Position numbers and translations under genes: made by a program. DNA of 54,889 nucleotides from UBA7960 sp964624065 (lineage in GTDB: Bacteria > Bacteroidota > Bacteroidia > Bacteroidales > UBA7960), in NCBI GenBank assembly GCA_964624065.1, contig CAZUWF010000016.1:1-54889 (forward strand), given 5' to 3'. Of this stretch, positions 16,597-25,850 are shown in pieces; positions within the stretch are counted from its first letter, which is position 1; each line of letters begins with the position of its first letter. The notes beneath the pieces were generated by a model. That model made no database searches and was not told the origin of the DNA. It saw nothing but the letters and a program-made list of their open reading frames with translations.

Positions 16597-17655
16597 ATGA
16601 AAAGTATCCCAATAAAAATCGCAATGGCAATTATGTTAGTTTCGGCACTATTTTTTGTGTCTTGCTCTGCTGGAAAGCCAAAAGAAGTGGCTACCGAGGT
16701 CCAGGAGAAAGTTCCGGAGGTGGTAAAAGTGCAAGTGCTTGAGATGACCAAGATAAGCAGAACTGTAACATACTCAGCCAGCCTTGTGCCGTTTCGCGAG
16801 GTGCACCTGACATCAAGCACCCCCGGCCGCATTAGCCGCATATATGTTGAGCCCGGACAGTTCGTAAGCCAGGGGCAGTTGTTGGTAGAAATGGACCGAA
16901 CCCAATTGCAACAGGCAGAGGTTCAGCTCAGGGCACTGGAGGTTGACTTCAGGCGCCTGGATACCTTGCTTAAATACGGTAGTGTTTCCCAACAGCAGTA
17001 TGACCAAGTCAAAACCCAATACGAGCTTGCGAAAACCAATGTTGAGTTCCTGCGAGAAAACACCAAACTGGTTTCACCGTTTTCTGGAACCGTTTCGGGC
17101 AAGTATTTCGAAAATGGCGAAATGTTTTCTGGGGCGCCAAACACCCCTGTTGGCAAGGCTGCAATAGTATCGCTAATCCAAATCAATCCATTGAAGGCCT
17201 CTGTTAGCATTGCCGAAAGGTTTCTTCCAAAAGTCAAAAATGGTATGAGGTTGAGGTTTGCAACTGATGTTTATCCCGCCGAAACCTTCATTGGTGCGGT
17301 TTCAACCATATACCCTCAGGTTGACCCGGCAACCAGAACCTTTAAGGTAGAGGTTACAATGTCCAACGCAGGCGGTAAATTGCGACCCGGAATGTTTGCT
17401 AGGGCAGAACTGCAATTGCAGGAAGTTGAAGCATTCGTAATACCTTCGATAGCGGTTATGAAACAATCGGGAACCAACGAAAGGTTTGTGTTCGTGGCAG
17501 ATGGAAATACTGCCCGCAGGGTGGTTGTCGAAATTGGCAACCGGTTCGACAACAACGTTGAGATAGTTTCGGCCAATCTGTCGGTGGGGCAAAAGCTGGT
17601 GGTTGCCGGACAAGCAAGGCTGCTTGATGGCTCGCAAATCAACATTGTTAACTAA
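16597..17655 (+). CDS. RND efflux periplasmic adaptor (HlyD/MFP family) lipoprotein
   Basis: 352 residues. The signal peptide ends in lipobox FVSC with Cys23, so the adaptor is anchored to the inner membrane. Domains in order are: beta-barrel start and lipoyl half (REVHLTSSTPGRISRIYVEP, GQFVSQGQLLVEMD), a short alpha hairpin (QLQQAEVQLRALEVDF ... YDQVKTQYELAKTNVEFLRE), second lipoyl half (VSPFSGTVSGKYFENGEMF), then barrel and membrane-proximal domains (GGKLRPGMFARAELQL). It bridges the pump and the TolC-like channel. It lies 43 bases before the permease gene and is almost certainly co-transcribed. Confidence 0.93.
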   Translation: MKSIPIKIAMAIMLVSALFFVSCSAGKPKEVATEVQEKVPEVVKVQVLEMTKISRTVTYSASLVPFREVHLTSSTPGRISRIYVEPGQFVSQGQLLVEMDRTQLQQAEVQLRALEVDFRRLDTLLKYGSVSQQQYDQVKTQYELAKTNVEFLRENTKLVSPFSGTVSGKYFENGEMFSGAPNTPVGKAAIVSLIQINPLKASVSIAERFLPKVKNGMRLRFATDVYPAETFIGAVSTIYPQVDPATRTFKVEVTMSNAGGKLRPGMFARAELQLQEVEAFVIPSIAVMKQSGTNERFVFVADGNTARRVVVEIGNRFDNNVEIVSANLSVGQKLVVAGQARLLDGSQINIVN

Positions 17656-17698
17656 ATCCCGTTGAGGCAGCATATTTACCGACCTAAAACTTTATGAA

Positions 17699-20600
17699 AT
17701 GAGCATATTCAAGAAAGCAGTAAACAAGCCCATTACTACAATTATGGTTTTCGTAGGGGTAATAGTACTGGGCCTTTATTCCTTGACAAAAATTCCCGTT
17801 GACCTATTCCCCGAAATGGATCCACCTTTCATTTCGGTGCTTACGGTTTATTCCGGAGCCAACGCCAGCGATATTGAAACCAACGTTACCCGTCCATTGG
17901 AAAATGTTTTCAACAGCATAGGAAACCTCAAGGAGATTACCTCTGTATCGAGCGACAACCTGTCAATCATCAACCTCGAGTTCAATTGGGAAGTTGACGT
18001 AACCGAAGCCACCAACGATATTAGGGATGCCATTGACATCATATACAATGCCCTGCCCGAAGGTATTGACCGCCCACGTATTTTCAAGTTCAACCTCAGT
18101 ATGTTTCCCATCGCATTTTATGCCATCACCGCAAAGGAAAGCTATGCGGGACTTGAAAAAATCCTTGAAGAAAGGATAATTAACCCACTCAATCGCATTG
18201 ATGGGATTGGTTCGGTAAACCTCCTTGGGGTTCCCCGTAGGCGAATATACGTGGAGGTTGATCCGACCAAGCTGAGGGCCTACAATCTTACCATAGAGCA
18301 AGTGGGCAACGTGATTAGGTCAGAAAACCTCAACTTACCCTCCGGGACAGTGAAAATGGGTCCGATGGAGTACCAGTTCAGGATTCAAGGGGAGTTTGCC
18401 GAGAGTTATGATTTGAACAGTCTCGTGGTTGGAAATTTCAGGGGAGCTTCGGTTACTCTGTCTGACGTCGCAGAGGTAAGGGATGGGCTCAAGGACAGCA
18501 CTCTAAAGGAGAGGATCCTTGGTGAAACAGGTGTGCGCTTGTTCGTGATGAAACAATCGGATGCAAATACGGTAAAAATTGCACAAGAGGTTCGTAAAAC
18601 CATAGATGCACTCGAAAAGGATTTGCCTCCCGACATTGAAATAAGCGAAATTCTTGATACTTCAAAATTCATCAGCGATTCCGTTTCAAACCTTTCGCAA
18701 ACATTATTTTGGGCTTTCTTCTTCGTGATTTTGGTTGTACTATTCTTTATCGGAAAGTTTAGGGCCACCTTCATAGTAATGATTACCATTCCCATTTCGC
18801 TCATTGTGGCATTCATCTACCTTTTCGTTTCGGGAGGGTCATTGAACATAATTTCCCTGGCTTCGATGTCAATAGCCCTGGGTATGGTTGTTGACGATGC
18901 CATTGTTGTTCTCGAAAACATTTCAAGGCACATAGAACGTGGCACGAGCCCGCGCGAGGCTGCCATTTACGCCACCAACGAAGTGTGGCTTTCGGTTATA
19001 ATTACCACCCTTGTGGTGGTTGCGGTGTTTTTCCCGCTAACCCTGGTGGGTGGAATGACCGGAGTGCTTTTCAAGCAACTGGGTTGGATTGTGTCAATAA
19101 CCGTTGTAACCTCAACAATCGCTGCAGTTACTCTCACTCCTGTCCTGGCCTCAAAACTTCTAGGTATGAAATCAAAGAATTTCGCTGGAGGGAATTTTTC
19201 TCATTCAAAGGTGATAGAACCTTTCTTGAAATGGCTCGAAAACTTTTTCGAGAAAACCCTCAGGGTTGCCCTGATTAACAAAAAGAAAGTATTGGTACTT
19301 TCCCTTGCCATATTCTTCGGGTCACTATTTTTACTAAGGTTTGTAAGAACTGAGTTTATGCCCGAAGCCGATCAAGGACAGATAAATGGAAGCATTGAAC
19401 TTACCACGGGTCTGAGGCTTGAGGAGACTAGCCAAATAGCAAGGCAAATAGAGAACATTATAGAAACCCGTTACCCCGAAAGGAAAATTTACGCGGTTTC
19501 AGCAGGCTCAGATGATGAGGGAAGTATGATGGCCATGTTTTCACAGCCCGGGTCCAATATGATCAATCTAGTGATGAGGTTGTCGCCCCTTACCGATCGC
19601 CAACGGTCGGTTTGGGAAATTGCCGACGACTTACGCAGGCAGCTGGAAATGATTCCTGAGGTTACGAGTTACAATATTTCTACCGGTGGTGGAATGGGTG
19701 GTGGAATGGGTTCGAATACTGTTGACGTGGAAATATTCGGATACGACTTCAACACCACCAGCAAGCTTGCCAATGAATTACAGAAAAAAATTGCCGAAAT
19801 TCCCGGAGCCGAGGATGTGCTGGTAAGCCGTAAAGCCGAAAAACCAGAACTACAATTTGTTCTTGACCGGGCAAAATTGGCAGAGCACGGACTTAACACC
19901 TCAATGGTGTCGGCTGCATTACGCAATCGGATAACCGGAATGACGGCAACTATGCTTCGCGATGAAGGTAGCGAATACTCTATCGTGGTAAGGTATCCTG
20001 AAGATTACCGTAGTTCGATTTCCGACATCGAATCATTCACCATTTTAAATCCTATGGGACAAAGTGTATTGTTGGGAGAGATTGGCGAGGTGAAGGAGTT
20101 TTTCAATCCACCTAACATCGAAAGACAAAGGCGCGAGAGGGTTGTGAAGGTAACTGCGGTACCATCAGGAATTGCACTTGGCGACCTTGCAAAAGAGATT
20201 AACAAGATAATAGCCGAAACCCAAATCCCACCGGGCATAATGGTTAATGTTGGTGGTAGCTTCGAAGAAATGGTGAGCTCCTTTATGGACCTTGCATTAC
20301 TACTATTTATCAGCATAATTTTGGTTTTCTTGGTGATGGCTTCACAGTTCGAGTCGTTTAAAATGCCTTTGGTGATTATGTTCTCAATACCATTTTCTTT
20401 TACCGGGGTTATTTTGATTCTATTAATAACAGGCTCGACCCTTAGCGTTATTGCGGCTTTGGGAGCGGTGCTTTTGATTGGTATCGTTGTCAAGAATGGT
20501 ATCGTTCTCATTGACTACATAAACCTTATGCGCGACCGAGGGCTTCCACTTAACGAAGCCATTGCCGTGGCAGGAAAAATGCGCCTACGCCCAGTGTTGA

Positions 20601-20842
20601 TGACCGCCGGAACAACAATTCTGGCAATGATTCCATTAGCTCTCAGCACTGGTGATGGTAGCGAAATATGGAGCCCCATGGGTATTACCCTTATTGGAGG
20701 GTTGCTCTTCTCAACTCTTGTCACATTAGTTTTGGTACCGGTAATGTACGCGATTATCTCTCGCAGGGGAGAACGTGACAAGATTGAACGGGTTAGGAGA
20801 AAATTCACTTTTTTAGATGAACCAAAACAGCAAGGCATATGA
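17699..20842 (+). CDS. RND efflux pump permease (HAE-1-like)
   Basis: 1047 residues with the standard 12-helix RND plan and two large periplasmic loops. TM4 carries the proton-relay pair Asp399-Asp400 (GMVVDDAIVVLENIS), and TM10 carries Lys932 (GIVVKNGIVLIDYI), which match AcrB Asp407/Asp408 and Lys940. The drug- or lipid-export substrate is not deducible. A Met/Gly-rich stretch (SMMAMFSQPGSNM and GGGMGGGMGSN, residues about 610-675) lies in the second periplasmic loop. The gene ends with a four-base ATGA overlap with the small downstream gene, showing tight coupling. It is regulated, by context, by the upstream TetR protein. Confidence 0.95.
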   Translation: MSIFKKAVNKPITTIMVFVGVIVLGLYSLTKIPVDLFPEMDPPFISVLTVYSGANASDIETNVTRPLENVFNSIGNLKEITSVSSDNLSIINLEFNWEVDVTEATNDIRDAIDIIYNALPEGIDRPRIFKFNLSMFPIAFYAITAKESYAGLEKILEERIINPLNRIDGIGSVNLLGVPRRRIYVEVDPTKLRAYNLTIEQVGNVIRSENLNLPSGTVKMGPMEYQFRIQGEFAESYDLNSLVVGNFRGASVTLSDVAEVRDGLKDSTLKERILGETGVRLFVMKQSDANTVKIAQEVRKTIDALEKDLPPDIEISEILDTSKFISDSVSNLSQTLFWAFFFVILVVLFFIGKFRATFIVMITIPISLIVAFIYLFVSGGSLNIISLASMSIALGMVVDDAIVVLENISRHIERGTSPREAAIYATNEVWLSVIITTLVVVAVFFPLTLVGGMTGVLFKQLGWIVSITVVTSTIAAVTLTPVLASKLLGMKSKNFAGGNFSHSKVIEPFLKWLENFFEKTLRVALINKKKVLVLSLAIFFGSLFLLRFVRTEFMPEADQGQINGSIELTTGLRLEETSQIARQIENIIETRYPERKIYAVSAGSDDEGSMMAMFSQPGSNMINLVMRLSPLTDRQRSVWEIADDLRRQLEMIPEVTSYNISTGGGMGGGMGSNTVDVEIFGYDFNTTSKLANELQKKIAEIPGAEDVLVSRKAEKPELQFVLDRAKLAEHGLNTSMVSAALRNRITGMTATMLRDEGSEYSIVVRYPEDYRSSISDIESFTILNPMGQSVLLGEIGEVKEFFNPPNIERQRRERVVKVTAVPSGIALGDLAKEINKIIAETQIPPGIMVNVGGSFEEMVSSFMDLALLLFISIILVFLVMASQFESFKMPLVIMFSIPFSFTGVILILLITGSTLSVIAALGAVLLIGIVVKNGIVLIDYINLMRDRGLPLNEAIAVAGKMRLRPVLMTAGTTILAMIPLALSTGDGSEIWSPMGITLIGGLLFSTLVTLVLVPVMYAIISRRGERDKIERVRRKFTFLDEPKQQGI

Positions 20843-21132
20843 AAGCAGTAATGATAGTTTTTAACCAAGCAAACGGCGAGAAAGTTGAATACATACTTGA
20901 CCAACTCCAAATAAGGGGTTTCACTTGGTGGAACGATGTTCAGGGGCGTGGCTCTCAAACTGGTGAACCTAGAAAAGGAACTCACACCTGGCCCGAGATG
21001 AATGCCGCAGCCCTGGTAATAATCCCAACCCAAAAAGTCGAGGAGCTTTTGGAGGCCGTCAGAAAACTTGACGAAATAAACAAGGAAGTCGGTGTTCGCG
21101 CTTTTGTTTGGAGCATCGAGAAAGGTTATTGA
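20839..21132 (+). CDS. PG0541-like, PII-fold-like small protein of the RND operon
   Basis: 97 residues (MKAVMIVFNQANGEKVEYIL...), cytoplasmic by composition, with alternating strands and helices that suggest a ferredoxin-like/PII-like fold. The sequence RGFTWWNDVQGRGSQTGEP and VIIPTQKVEELLEAVRKLD agree with my memory of the PG0541 transporter-associated family found after RND genes in Bacteroidota. Its start overlaps the permease stop by four bases, so it is made in proportion to the pump. A role as a nucleotide- or ligand-sensing regulator of the pump is inference only. Confidence 0.72.
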   Translation: MKAVMIVFNQANGEKVEYILDQLQIRGFTWWNDVQGRGSQTGEPRKGTHTWPEMNAAALVIIPTQKVEELLEAVRKLDEINKEVGVRAFVWSIEKGY

Positions 21133-21190
21133 AAAGTGAAAAGTGTCGAAAGTTGAAAGTCGAAAGTCAAATGTCAAAAGTAATGGAAGA
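21133..21190. repeat. Degenerate GAAAGT(C/T) heptamer-type low-complexity repeat
   Basis: Directly after the RND operon, several imperfect copies of GAAAGTC and AAAAGTG follow one another. This kind of purine-biased filler is common between convergent genes in this phylum. No coding sense. Confidence 0.6.
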
Positions 21191-21226
21191 CTAAAGACCG
21201 GTGTGCCTATGGAAAAATGTTTTTCT

Positions 21227-21320
21227 AACCCCAGAGGGGTTTAATGTGAATAACCGCAGGCAAGCGGAGCGTAACCTGTGGTTAACGAGAGTCCATGCCA
21301 ACACCAACCCCAAAGGGGTT
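21227..21320. repeat. REP-like composite palindrome unit
   Basis: Two copies of a 15-base palindrome, AACCCCAGAGGGGTT (21227-21241) and AACCCCAAAGGGGTT (21306-21320), flank a third inverted repeat, TAACCGCAGG with CCTGTGGTTA (21251-21284, 9 of 10 pairs). The layout resembles repetitive extragenic palindromes seen many times in Bacteroidota genomes. The copy number in this genome cannot be counted from one window. Confidence 0.65.
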
Positions 21321-21347
21321 GAATTAGGAGTGAAAAACTAAAAGAGA

Positions 21348-21371
21348 CCCTTCGACTCCGCTCAGGGTGAC
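21348..21371. repeat. CCCTTCGACTCCGCTCAGGGTGAC intergenic repeat type
   Basis: A hairpin-forming element built on CCCT...AGGG with CTTCGACTCCGCTCAGG as core. I recognise this type as a very widespread bacterial intergenic repeat; its function is unknown. Confidence 0.6.
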
Positions 21372-21427
21372 GGAAGGTGAAAAATATTTAAGAGTTTTAA
21401 AAAAAATCATCGGATGATCTGTTGTAG

Positions 21428-21447
21428 AGACGCGATTCATCGCGTCT
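21428..21447. repeat. AGACGCGAT-TC-ATCGCGTCT palindrome
   Basis: A perfect 9-bp inverted repeat around a two-base centre. It matches a common dispersed palindrome family (GTAGAGACGCGATTCATCGCGTCTC type). A smaller palindrome, ATCATCGGATGAT, precedes it at about 21406-21418. Confidence 0.65.
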
Positions 21448-21500
21448 GGATACATCGCTTCTCACAATGTACTCCTTTGAAATTAAACCCTTCGCCTGTT

Positions 21501-22176
21501 TTACTGTCTGCGTGACTTGGAGTCACACCGACAGTACCCTTTCATAATACTATAGGCGTGAATAATCCTATCTCGGTCGTTGGCAATTTTTTCCTTTATT
21601 ACATCAATTGCCTTGGTAAAAGCCCTAACCTTGAAGCTCTTTCGCATTGATAGATACCATACCCATAATAGAGCGCGCAAGCTTTTCGTGCTGTTGCGGA
21701 GCCTGAATATCGCCCAATGAGTATGTCATCATTGTCGTAAATTACATCCTCCAAATCAATAAAGGTCTTTGCTGCATCGGCAGGAATCCCAAAAAGGGTA
21801 AAAAACCCTACCGTTGGGGTGCTTAAGGATCGGAGTGCATCACTACTTGAGGTGTTGGCAGCTCCTAGCTTCAAAATAATATATCCTTTGTTTTCAGTAA
21901 GCTCGTCAGAAATACAGCTCCTTACGTTGCGCTCGAAAAAATGGTGAGCACATCTTGCACCCCTTGTGAGCGTCGCGATTCGGTTGTGGTTTGCCCCTCG
22001 GTGGTTTCTACCCAGGTGGTACCGCCAAAAAACGATTCGAACGAGGCGAAATCGAACCCTGGGTCAAGATTGGGTAGTTTTACACAATTAGTTGCAGTTG
22101 GCTGGAAGGCTTTGGGCTTTATGGATACACACGAAGCCATTAAAACCAGCAGTAATAGGTATTTGATTTTTTTCAT
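21501..22176 (-). pseudogene. Frameshifted lipoprotein gene
   Basis: ATG 22176 opens a signal peptide with lipobox (MASC, Cys16), then SFESFFGGTTWVETTEGQTT. The frame is lost at a run of six A/T at 21936-21941. With one base inserted there, coding sense resumes as FERNVRSCISDELTENKGYI and continues through TLFGIPADAAKTFIDLEDV. A second shift near 21650-21668 restores VRAFTKAIDVIKEKIAND to a stop at 21501. I do not recognise a named family, but the layout resembles a common Bacteroidota secreted lipoprotein. The frameshifts may be true decay or sequencing errors; the homopolymer at the first one keeps the second possibility open. Confidence 0.65.
21503..21535. repeat. 33-base imperfect palindrome at the 3' end of the lipoprotein pseudogene
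   Basis: ACTGTCTGCGTGACT and AGTCACACCGACAGT pair at 13 of 15 positions around TGG. The element supplies the last codons and the stop (21501-21503) of the minus-strand pseudogene, so it has inserted at or grown into the gene's end. It could also act as a terminator hairpin. Confidence 0.6.
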
Positions 22177-22251
22177 AAAGTGTGATGGTTTTGGGTTTGT
22201 ATTTTATGGCTCAAAATTTGCGCTAATAATGGCCATCACAAAATTTTTTTT

Positions 22252-22947
22252 CTAAAATTTCACACGCATACCGGGCAAAAGCATTACCGACTCGATGCCT
22301 ATAATGCCTAAATGCAAACCAGCCCTTACGCCCAACTCAACGTGATGGTTTATGGGAAAATAAAGCCTAGCAAATGCCGTGAGGTGTAAAGCATCGTCGG
22401 AGCGAATAGCGCGAAAACTGTTTGAAGCATAAATAACACTATGCCAGATGGTACCATCCTGATTAGACCTTAAACCAACACCAACAACGTTTGTAGCCCA
22501 AAACATATAAGAAAGGCCGGCTTCAAACTCTAAATTTGGAGTGAGCCGTGTATCGTAGGTGAGGCTCAAAAAGTTGCGCCTTACACTATACCTGTAATCC
22601 GAAAAAACCAATCGTGTGTTAATGTCCTGAAGCCATATTTCCCTATTTACTAAAGTGGAATTGGTTTGCCTTGAAAAGCCAAGGTTCAAATACCTTGTGT
22701 CTGTAAGTCGAAAGCGAATATCCACATTGGAGGAAGGCCCAAAGCCCTTAACGGTAAAAACAACATTTAGAAAGTTTAAGTAAGAAATTGGTTCAAAGGT
22801 TTCTTCCCTGCCCCAGGCAAAACCTTGCGAAAAGGATAGATCAACCCTGCCTTTTTTAGCCGTTGGTTTGCTTTTCAATGTTTCGTTGGCCAATAAATTG
22901 CCCGAAAGGAGCATTGCAACTAGTATTATAATAAGATACTTTTTCAT
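22252..22947 (-). CDS. Unknown outer-membrane beta-barrel candidate
   Basis: 231 residues with a clean signal peptide (MKKYLIIILVAMLLSGNLLA). The mature part is rich in alternating, aromatic-containing segments such as NFLNVVFTVKGFG, RYLNLGFSRQTNSTL, RYSVRRNFLSLTYDTRL and ALHLTAFARLYFP, and it ends in Phe (LLPGMRVKF), the usual C-terminal signal for BAM-dependent barrels. No family was recognised. It sits between the broken lipoprotein gene and another barrel candidate, all on the minus strand, so the four genes may be one exported set. Function unknown. Confidence 0.7.
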   Translation of the reverse strand: MKKYLIIILVAMLLSGNLLANETLKSKPTAKKGRVDLSFSQGFAWGREETFEPISYLNFLNVVFTVKGFGPSSNVDIRFRLTDTRYLNLGFSRQTNSTLVNREIWLQDINTRLVFSDYRYSVRRNFLSLTYDTRLTPNLEFEAGLSYMFWATNVVGVGLRSNQDGTIWHSVIYASNSFRAIRSDDALHLTAFARLYFPINHHVELGVRAGLHLGIIGIESVMLLPGMRVKF

Positions 22948-22998
22948 ATTTCAATGGCTTTTTCGATTAAAAAAAAATCAAAGAGGTAAAATAAAATG

Positions 22999-23712
22999 TT
23001 AAAATTTTTTCCCGACTATTATTGACAAGTTAATGAAATCGGGCAGAACGGGCGCAGTCTTAATAGGAATAATAACCGGAAGCCCATCGATAATAGCTTC
23101 AGTTCCCGTTTTAATCCCAGAATAAAACAAACCAGGATTAATTCCAATTATAAAATCATCATAGAAATTGTAATGAAGATTTAAACCAGGTGAAACAAAG
23201 CTATCAAAAACAGAACCTTGGTCCCTATCAGCAAATTCATAATCAATAATTTGGCCAGTTGTAGGATGCCAAGACCAGTACTTAAAACCCTGATAGGAAG
23301 ATTTTGAATAGAACCCTCCGAAAGCGAAGTTTAATGATAGGTGCCATTTATTGTTGCTAATAATGGAGTAGTGAACCCGTAAGCCTATTGAATGCGTATA
23401 GACTTCAGACCACCCAATGATAAAACGGAAGCCATTTTGACTCATAAGGTAATTGTGTAGCCTTTGTTTGTCATCGAAATAGCTGGGAAAACTATTGGAC
23501 TGGCTGTAAAGGTAAAAACCATCAAAAGCAAAAGTTTTAAATGGCCTGTACGTATATATCAATCCTGCTGAAAAATTATTTTTCCTTTCCTGGTAAAAAT
23601 AATCCACCAACCCTGTGGTTAGGGTGATAGCGTGCTTTTTGTCTGGCTGGGCAAACAAAAAAATGGGAGTTATTATCAGTAGAATTAGTATGTAAAGCTT
23701 AAACCTAATCAT
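22999..23712 (-). CDS. Unknown outer-membrane beta-barrel candidate
   Basis: 237 residues with a signal peptide (LILLIITPIFLFAQ). The mature part consists of amphipathic strands rich in Tyr, Phe and Trp (AGLIYTYRPFKTFAFDGFYL, SIGLRVHYSI, HLSLNFAFGGFYS, GLNLHYNFYDDFIIGINPGL) and ends LSIIVGKKF with a terminal Phe. This is consistent with an 8-stranded or similar outer-membrane barrel. The gap to the next gene in the run is 51 bases. Function unknown; no similarity to named porins is apparent. Confidence 0.72.
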   Translation of the reverse strand: MIRFKLYILILLIITPIFLFAQPDKKHAITLTTGLVDYFYQERKNNFSAGLIYTYRPFKTFAFDGFYLYSQSNSFPSYFDDKQRLHNYLMSQNGFRFIIGWSEVYTHSIGLRVHYSIISNNKWHLSLNFAFGGFYSKSSYQGFKYWSWHPTTGQIIDYEFADRDQGSVFDSFVSPGLNLHYNFYDDFIIGINPGLFYSGIKTGTEAIIDGLPVIIPIKTAPVLPDFINLSIIVGKKF

Positions 23713-23798
23713 AGTCGGATAATTTTAAAGTTAGTTTTTTGGAATTGTCAAAAACCTACCTCAGCTGTTTCTGAGGCAGGGGATAAGATTAAACTTTT

Positions 23799-25334
23799 TC
23801 AAGGGGTTAAACTTTGGTATAGGAATGTCATAACAAATTCCATAGTACCATTATCTATCTGTTTAACATTGTAATTTATACCATTAAATAATTGAGTCCT
23901 ACCTGTAAAGCCTCCCCCAATTATGTTAGCAAGGTAAGAACTTCTTGACATCTCTATTTTTGACCTATAAACGGCAGCACCAATTGTAAGTGTTATGGGC
24001 ATTTTTAGCTCAATTCCTGCATAAAACCAGGGCTGATTTGATCCACCAGGAGTTCTAAAACCGACTTTTGGCTCTAAAACTACCTGGGCGGAACCATTAA
24101 AAGTGTGGTGGGTAAAAACAGCCATTACCTGAGTATGTTCATTGAACGTCCAATTAGGGTCAAATTCAGCATTAACAAAGAACCACCTTCCTTGTTTTTC
24201 AGGAAGATAAATATCAGTCCCTACGTTTTTTCGTTCTATTTTATACTTGACGAAAACAGGATACGAGTTTGGTGAATGTACAGGTTGATTATTAACGTAA
24301 GTTATTGCACCGTCGGTTGATGCTCTATGAAATGAAAATGTTTGATCGCCCGCCAGCCACCTCATCCACTTCCTAATATTTACCCTTACCAGACTAATCT
24401 TTGCATTTATTATGTCATTTATGGGTAAAAGATGTTGGTTAACGTTGCATTGCATATTTGTGACTTGCATATATGGGAATATCTGTGGGCAAGGGTCTCC
24501 AATGGAATTGTTAGAATTGTTTTCAAATCCAGATGGAAGGATTAATTGCCCCGTCACAGGATTTACGTCTAATGGTGAAAGATACGTGACATTATAGCCT
24601 GAATCTTCAAACTCCCAAGGATCCATTGCTCCAATTATATAAGTTGGATTGTTTTCGATGAATTCTTCATCTATTCCATCTACATATAGGTAGCCTTCAC
24701 TACCAATCTGATATTCGTAGCCGTAATGGGTCTCTACATCGACCAGCGGGTCGTAAACCATATAGAATTTATCATTTGCGCCAGACTTGTTGGTTGGTAC
24801 TGACCCCTGGCAATCGATATACGGAAAGTAAACTGTTAACCCCTCTTGGGCAAATAATGCCGCTAATTCCTCGACATTAGCCGGTAGGCTTTTGGGCATA
24901 TTGACACCGCCAATGGTGCTTTCCCTTTCAAGCCGGTAATTTAACGTAGAGTATTCATTTTTGTTTGCGGCATACTCTTTGAAAAATGAATTAGCCAGCC
25001 CATCCAAAGACTTCCTGTTAAAGTTGTTTTTTTGATTGAGGTACCTTTGCTCGCTTTGTTTAATCTTGTCGTCAACACCAAACAAAAACGCAAATGTAAT
25101 GGTGTTGCCAAAACCAACCTCTTGTATGGCTGAAACAACATCATTTTGCAATTCGGGCTGAGAAAAGACCTTACCCGTTAGTAGTGCAACTTCTTTCATT
25201 AATTTTACCTTTTGTTCCAACTCAGTTTGTTGTGGCACTGGATCGGTTTCTGTTTTTGAGCATCCGCCAGTTATGGCTGAAAAGAAAAGAACAATAATGG
25301 TTTTGAAAAAAATATATTTTATTCTATATTTCAT
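23799..25334 (-). CDS. Unknown 511-residue lipoprotein
   Basis: The signal peptide ends in lipobox TGGC with Cys25, followed by a Ser/Lys/Thr-rich linker typical of surface-exposed Bacteroidota lipoproteins. Residues about 30-150 are helical and charged; the central part has GLTVYFPYIDCQGSVPTNKS and YLYVDGIDEEFIENNPTY; the C-terminal third is beta-rich (YPVFVKYKIERKN, FVMTFLYQSLTP). I recognise the general look of a secreted Bacteroidota protein but no named domain. It is the first gene of the minus-strand exported cluster, and a (GATA)n tract lies about 200 bases before its ATG. Confidence 0.72.
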   Translation of the reverse strand: MKYRIKYIFFKTIIVLFFSAITGGCSKTETDPVPQQTELEQKVKLMKEVALLTGKVFSQPELQNDVVSAIQEVGFGNTITFAFLFGVDDKIKQSEQRYLNQKNNFNRKSLDGLANSFFKEYAANKNEYSTLNYRLERESTIGGVNMPKSLPANVEELAALFAQEGLTVYFPYIDCQGSVPTNKSGANDKFYMVYDPLVDVETHYGYEYQIGSEGYLYVDGIDEEFIENNPTYIIGAMDPWEFEDSGYNVTYLSPLDVNPVTGQLILPSGFENNSNNSIGDPCPQIFPYMQVTNMQCNVNQHLLPINDIINAKISLVRVNIRKWMRWLAGDQTFSFHRASTDGAITYVNNQPVHSPNSYPVFVKYKIERKNVGTDIYLPEKQGRWFFVNAEFDPNWTFNEHTQVMAVFTHHTFNGSAQVVLEPKVGFRTPGGSNQPWFYAGIELKMPITLTIGAAVYRSKIEMSRSSYLANIIGGGFTGRTQLFNGINYNVKQIDNGTMEFVMTFLYQSLTP

Positions 25335-25530
25335 TTTTTTTGTTTTTTTTAAATTCGAAAAACTAACTTGTACAAAGAGCCATCGCGAATACCTTACTAA
25401 ATTATTGTGGCATTTGGCGATGGCCTCCGTAGGTCGAACTTATTTTTGCCAATCCAGGCTAGAAAACGTTTTAAAGAGATTAGGAATAAAAAAAACAGAG
25501 ATTTTTTGCAACATAGGCACTGATCTAACC

Positions 25531-25581
<51 letters not shown>

Positions 25582-25850
25582 CCTTGCATCTTCGGTATGT
25601 TTTCTCTACAAATATAATTCTAATTACACTCCAAAACCCTTATGAAGAAAAATATGTATAAATTTAGAATGAGTTTAAATAAATAGGGGCTCAAATACCG
25701 AGTTGCGTTTAAAGAAACAAAATTAATTTTTTACAACTACCTGATTCCCGCCATATTATGTTTGATTTTTTTGATTAAAACTAAACGGCCCAATTATAAA
25801 TGACCAGGGGAATTAATTGTTAATGATTAATTATTAATGGTTAATTAAAA

